From the NCBI GenBank assembly GCA_041581935.1, contig JBFICP010000166.1, positions 1 through 7,060 of the forward strand: a DNA stretch of 7,060 bases. The letters run 5' to 3'. Position numbers and translations under genes: made by a program. The first letter of the stretch is position 1, and each line of letters starts with the position of its first letter. Below are positions 5,851 to 7,060 of this stretch, piece by piece. Source of the DNA: JAABYT01 sp041581935. Its GTDB lineage: Bacteria > Pseudomonadota > Gammaproteobacteria > HK1. Under the pieces are notes generated by a model, which did not search any database, was not told the DNA's origin, and worked only from the letters and a program-made list of their open reading frames with translations.

Positions 5851-6621
5851 CTAGCGACACTCGGGCGGGCGGTATCGGCTTTTCAGCGTGCCGCCGCGAC
5901 AGTCCCATCTCAGCGTGTTGTTTTCAATGATGGGGGTAAACTCCACCGTTTGATCGCGAAGCTGCAAAGGGCCGGTGAGCGTCATGACAATCACGCCCTC
6001 GTCGCCGACGACGAAGGTCTGGCGCGCATCCGCGGCAGCTTCCTCGGGCAAGCCGACGTCGGCGTTACTCGTGGGATAGGCACGATAGTCGATTATGAAC
6101 TGCTTGACGGCTTCCTGGGGCTGCTTGGAAGCCGCGAAGGCGCCTGCCACCTTCGCCCGCAGCGTATAGTCCTGGTAGGCGGGAATTGCGATCGCCGCCA
6201 GAATTCCGACCACCATGATGGCGGCGAATCCACCCACGACCAGGGCGACCACCAGCCCGACCGAGCCCTCGCCGCCGAGATTGGGTTTCCCGTCGTTGTG
6301 GCGCGCATCCCAGGACTCCTGGCTCCTCGCCAGGAACACGATGCCTTCGAAAAGTGCGATGAGCCCTGGAATCAGCGTCCAGAAAAGCAGCAGGTAGAAC
6401 ACGCCCCACCACTGTCCCAGATAAAATCGGTGCACGCCGAGTCCGCCGAGAAAAATCGCGAGCAGACCGGCGACCACCTTGCTTTTGTAGCCGCGGCTTC
6501 TTTGCGAGGCGCCACAGCTGGGGCAGATGGGTGCGGTCTGGTGAAGGTCATGCCCGCATGCGGTGCAGGCGGCCATGCCGGGTAGCGGCTGTGAGATTTG
6601 CGCGGCGACGCTGTTCGTCAT
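5851..6621 (-). CDS. zinc ribbon - TM2 - type IV pilin-like fusion membrane protein
   Basis: This 256-aa protein has three recognisable modules. Residues 19-36 form a zinc ribbon (CTAC...CPSC; Cys19, 22, 33 and 36). Residues 45-98 form a TM2 domain, two helices joined by the signature GGLGVHRFYLGQWW. After a Gly-rich linker, residues 122-160 form a type IV pilin-like N-terminal helix (GILAAIAIPAYQDYTLRAKV), followed by a globular C-terminal part ending in WDC...YRPPEC, the pilin D-region with a likely Cys241-Cys255 disulfide. The usual prepilin leader and Glu5 (GFTLIE) are replaced by GGFAAIMV, so PilD processing and fibre assembly are doubtful; it may stay membrane-anchored with the pilin head in the periplasm. 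ATG 6621 is preferred, with GGGA 9 nt upstream; a TTG at 6654 would add eleven residues. A perfect CRP-type site lies 110 bp upstream. Precise function is unknown. It converges on plsC across a 60-bp gap. Confidence 0.82.
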   Translation of the reverse strand: MTNSVAAQISQPLPGMAACTACGHDLHQTAPICPSCGASQRSRGYKSKVVAGLLAIFLGGLGVHRFYLGQWWGVFYLLLFWTLIPGLIALFEGIVFLARSQESWDARHNDGKPNLGGEGSVGLVVALVVGGFAAIMVVGILAAIAIPAYQDYTLRAKVAGAFAASKQPQEAVKQFIIDYRAYPTSNADVGLPEEAAADARQTFVVGDEGVIVMTLTGPLQLRDQTVEFTPIIENNTLRWDCRGGTLKSRYRPPECR

Positions 6622-6730
6622 GACATGGGATCCCGGGGGTGGTGCGGCGTGCAATCGGACGCCGGTACGTGTCTGCCCGCAAGTCTAGTCGCTTCTCGCG
6701 GAGCCGGTCGGGGCGGATTGGGGGAACTTG

Positions 6731-6746
6731 TGTGACTCCAGTCACA
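6731..6746. promoter_or_regulatory. perfect CRP/Vfr/Clp-type operator
   Basis: TGTGACTCCAGTCACA matches the CRP consensus TGTGA-N6-TCACA exactly and is a perfect palindrome apart from its CC centre (7-bp arms). It lies in the 159-bp gap between the threonine aldolase stop and the zinc ribbon-TM2-pilin gene, the only gene it could serve from upstream. On the minus strand TAGACT (6687-6682) is a possible -10. A start near 6675 would place the site centre at about -63.5, close to the class I activator position of -61.5. The -35 there (CGACCG) is poor, as is common at CRP-dependent promoters. Confidence 0.65.
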
Positions 6747-6780
6747 GTTGCAGGGGCGGTGACGATTCGGTGAGCGAGAT

Positions 6781-7060
6781 TCAGCGTCGGACCACCGCTC
6801 GCAGCGTTTCAGCGGCATCTTCCACGCCCGCCCGGTCTACGTCGATGTGGGTAACGGCACGCATTGTCACATCGTCGATATCGCCGATGCGCACACCACG
6901 CGCCAGGAGACGCTCGCCGATCTCAGGTGCGCCGAGCCCGCAGCCGCTGGTATCGAAGTAGATCATGTTGGTCTGCACGGACTCGAGGTCCACGCCGATG
7001 CCGGGGATCTCGGCAATGAGCTCCGCGAAGCGTCTGGCATTTTCGTGGTCTTCGGCCAGA
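6781..7060 (-). CDS. ltaE: low-specificity L-threonine aldolase, C-terminal part (gene enters from the right edge)
   Basis: These are the last 92 codons of a PLP-dependent fold-type I aldolase that splits L-threonine or L-allo-threonine into glycine and acetaldehyde. The opening LAEDHENARRFAE, then VQTNMIYFD, the LLARGVRIG stretch and TMRAVTHIDV near the end are hallmark C-terminal segments of the family. The conserved Arg in the last motif belongs to the small-domain substrate site. The PLP-binding Lys lies in the part outside the window. The reading frame is open to the window edge and ends in TGA at 6781-6783. The next minus-strand gene starts 159 bp downstream and has its own candidate promoter, so the two are probably not one operon. 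Confidence 0.88.
   Translation of the reverse strand, partial: LAEDHENARRFAELIAEIPGIGVDLESVQTNMIYFDTSGCGLGAPEIGERLLARGVRIGDIDDVTMRAVTHIDVDRAGVEDAAETLRAVVRR

Noticed and set aside
5809..6585. Plus-strand ORF (258 aa) opposite the TM2-pilin gene
   Set aside because: It is His/Gln/Asp-rich shadow sequence. The minus strand has unmistakable zinc ribbon, TM2 and pilin signatures across the same bases.

Overview
The window is GC-rich bacterial chromosomal DNA. Gene content suggests a gammaproteobacterium: a CcoI of the type found beside cbb3 oxidase genes in Pseudomonas-like bacteria, a perfect CRP/Vfr/Clp-type operator, a TM2-pilin fusion of a kind I associate with Xanthomonadales-like genomes, and a PlsC acyltransferase. 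This placement is inference, because no rRNA or other marker gene is present. I see no tRNA, rRNA, IS element, CRISPR array or integrase, and no gene-free gap reaches 300 bases.

Layout, left to right. (1) Minus strand, 1-885: the first 166 codons of a ccoI/fixI copper-transporting P-type ATPase, which runs off the left edge, and upstream of it a small two-helix membrane protein of unknown function. (2) 886-1038: a non-coding gap with three short inverted repeats. (3) 1039-3591: a divergent pair sharing a 63-bp intergenic region. On the plus strand is a kexin-type subtilisin protease (660 aa) with a complete Asp/His/Asn/Ser active site, a long N-terminal prodomain, a dibasic putative autoprocessing site and a C-terminal P-domain. 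On the minus strand is a 168-aa protein that I align by eye, gaplessly over three blocks, with the protease's own prodomain. It stops just before the point where the catalytic domain would begin. It therefore looks like a free-standing prodomain, a possible trans-acting inhibitor or folding chaperone. This pair is the most interesting part of the window.

(4) 3751-5790, plus strand: a probable two-gene operon of a 418-aa FMN-dependent nitronate monooxygenase/2-nitropropane dioxygenase-family (FabK-like fold) enzyme and a PlsC 1-acylglycerol-3-phosphate acyltransferase, suggesting a link to fatty-acid or phospholipid metabolism. (5) Minus strand, 5851-6621: a three-part membrane protein with a zinc ribbon, a TM2 domain and a type IV pilin-like domain with a C-terminal disulfide loop. 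Its upstream region carries a perfect palindromic CRP-type site. (6) Minus strand, 6781-7060: the last 92 codons of a low-specificity L-threonine aldolase, which enters from the right edge.

Apart from the protease pair and the NPD/PlsC pair, the neighbours look like ordinary unrelated housekeeping or accessory genes.
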